Assembly (NCBI GenBank): GCA_016212345.1
Contig: JACRGM010000067.1
Coordinates: 1 to 5,523 of the forward strand
Origin: Nitrospinota bacterium
GTDB taxonomy: Bacteria > Nitrospinota > Nitrospinia > SZUA-224
DNA: 5,523 bases
Direction: 5' to 3'
Shown here: positions 5,409 to 5,523 of the stretch, piece after piece
Numbering within the stretch: position 1 is the first letter of the stretch
Layout: the number at the start of each line of letters is the position of its first letter
The notes under the pieces: generated by a model
Seen by the model: only the letters and a program-made list of their open reading frames with translations
Databases searched by the model: none
What the model was told of the DNA's origin: nothing
Position numbers and translations under genes: made by a program

Positions 5409-5523
5409 ATGGCGAAGGAGAAATTTCAACGTACGAAGCCACATATAAATGTAGGTACTATAGGACATGTGGATCATGGTAAGACGACCTTGACCTCAAC
5501 GATAACCAAGATATTAGCGAAGA
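5409..5523 (+). CDS. tuf: Elongation factor Tu, 5' part
   Basis: EF-Tu is the GTPase that carries aminoacyl-tRNA to the ribosomal A site. Only the first 38 codons are in the window; the gene continues past the right edge. The predicted N-terminus starts MAKEKFQRTKPHINVGTIGH, the standard EF-Tu opening. The P-loop (G1) motif GHVDHGKT follows at residues 19-26, and the rest of the first helix (TLTSTITKILAK) matches the family closely. It follows four tRNA genes, as E. coli tufB does, and is likely co-transcribed with them and released by tRNA processing. Whether a second tuf copy exists elsewhere cannot be seen. Confidence 0.97.
   Translation, partial: MAKEKFQRTKPHINVGTIGHVDHGKTTLTSTITKILAK

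Noticed and set aside
5238..5477. 79-residue reverse open frame across tRNA-Gly, tRNA-Thr and the tuf start
   Set aside because: It is antisense to tRNA genes and contains the well-known false segments GLEPVTSSLPRKRSTTELRG-like and NGSRTRNPQ. It is a tRNA shadow.

Overview
This is an ordinary bacterial housekeeping region, complete except that the last gene runs off the right edge. The DNA is AT-rich, and the genes favour AGA/AGG for arginine and ATA for isoleucine. Gene content is bacterial: the MEP isoprenoid enzyme IspF, bacterial-type GltX and CysS, the 23S rRNA methyltransferase RlmB, and EF-Tu. The tRNA order Thr(UGU)-Tyr(GUA)-Gly(UCC)-Thr(GGU)-tuf is the same as the thrU-tyrU-glyT-thrT-tufB cluster of E. 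coli, and four housekeeping genes leading into tRNA-tuf recalls what I remember of deltaproteobacterial-type and related Gram-negative lineages. I cannot name the species or even the phylum with confidence.

Layout. Positions 1-412 are non-coding: a REP-like palindrome at the left edge, an AT-rich stretch with nothing recognised, a 16-bp motif, then copy 1 of a 125-bp MITE-like element (265-389) ending 23 bp before ispF. Positions 413-4668 hold four co-directional genes: ispF (413-892), gltX (889-2415, overlapping ispF by ATGA), cysS (2429-3886) and rlmB (3925-4668). They are close enough to be one transcription unit. Positions 4669-4969 are non-coding and hold a short tandem repeat, a good extended -10 promoter, and copy 2 of the MITE-like element (4829-4953) in the opposite orientation. 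Positions 4970-5380 hold four tRNA genes. tuf begins at 5409 behind a strong Shine-Dalgarno sequence.

How the genes fit together. Most of the window serves translation: charging of Glu and Cys tRNAs, 23S rRNA 2'-O-methylation, four tRNAs, and the factor that delivers aminoacyl-tRNA to the ribosome. IspF is the exception, making an isoprenoid precursor.

I found no undescribed defence, mobile or biosynthetic system. The most interesting signals are non-coding: the 125-bp element with 27-bp terminal inverted repeats, present twice as a 122/125-identical inverted pair bracketing the four-gene block; extra single copies of its end motif; and a 7-bp tandem array inside the 5' coding end of gltX, where a change of one unit would shift the frame of a synthetase gene.
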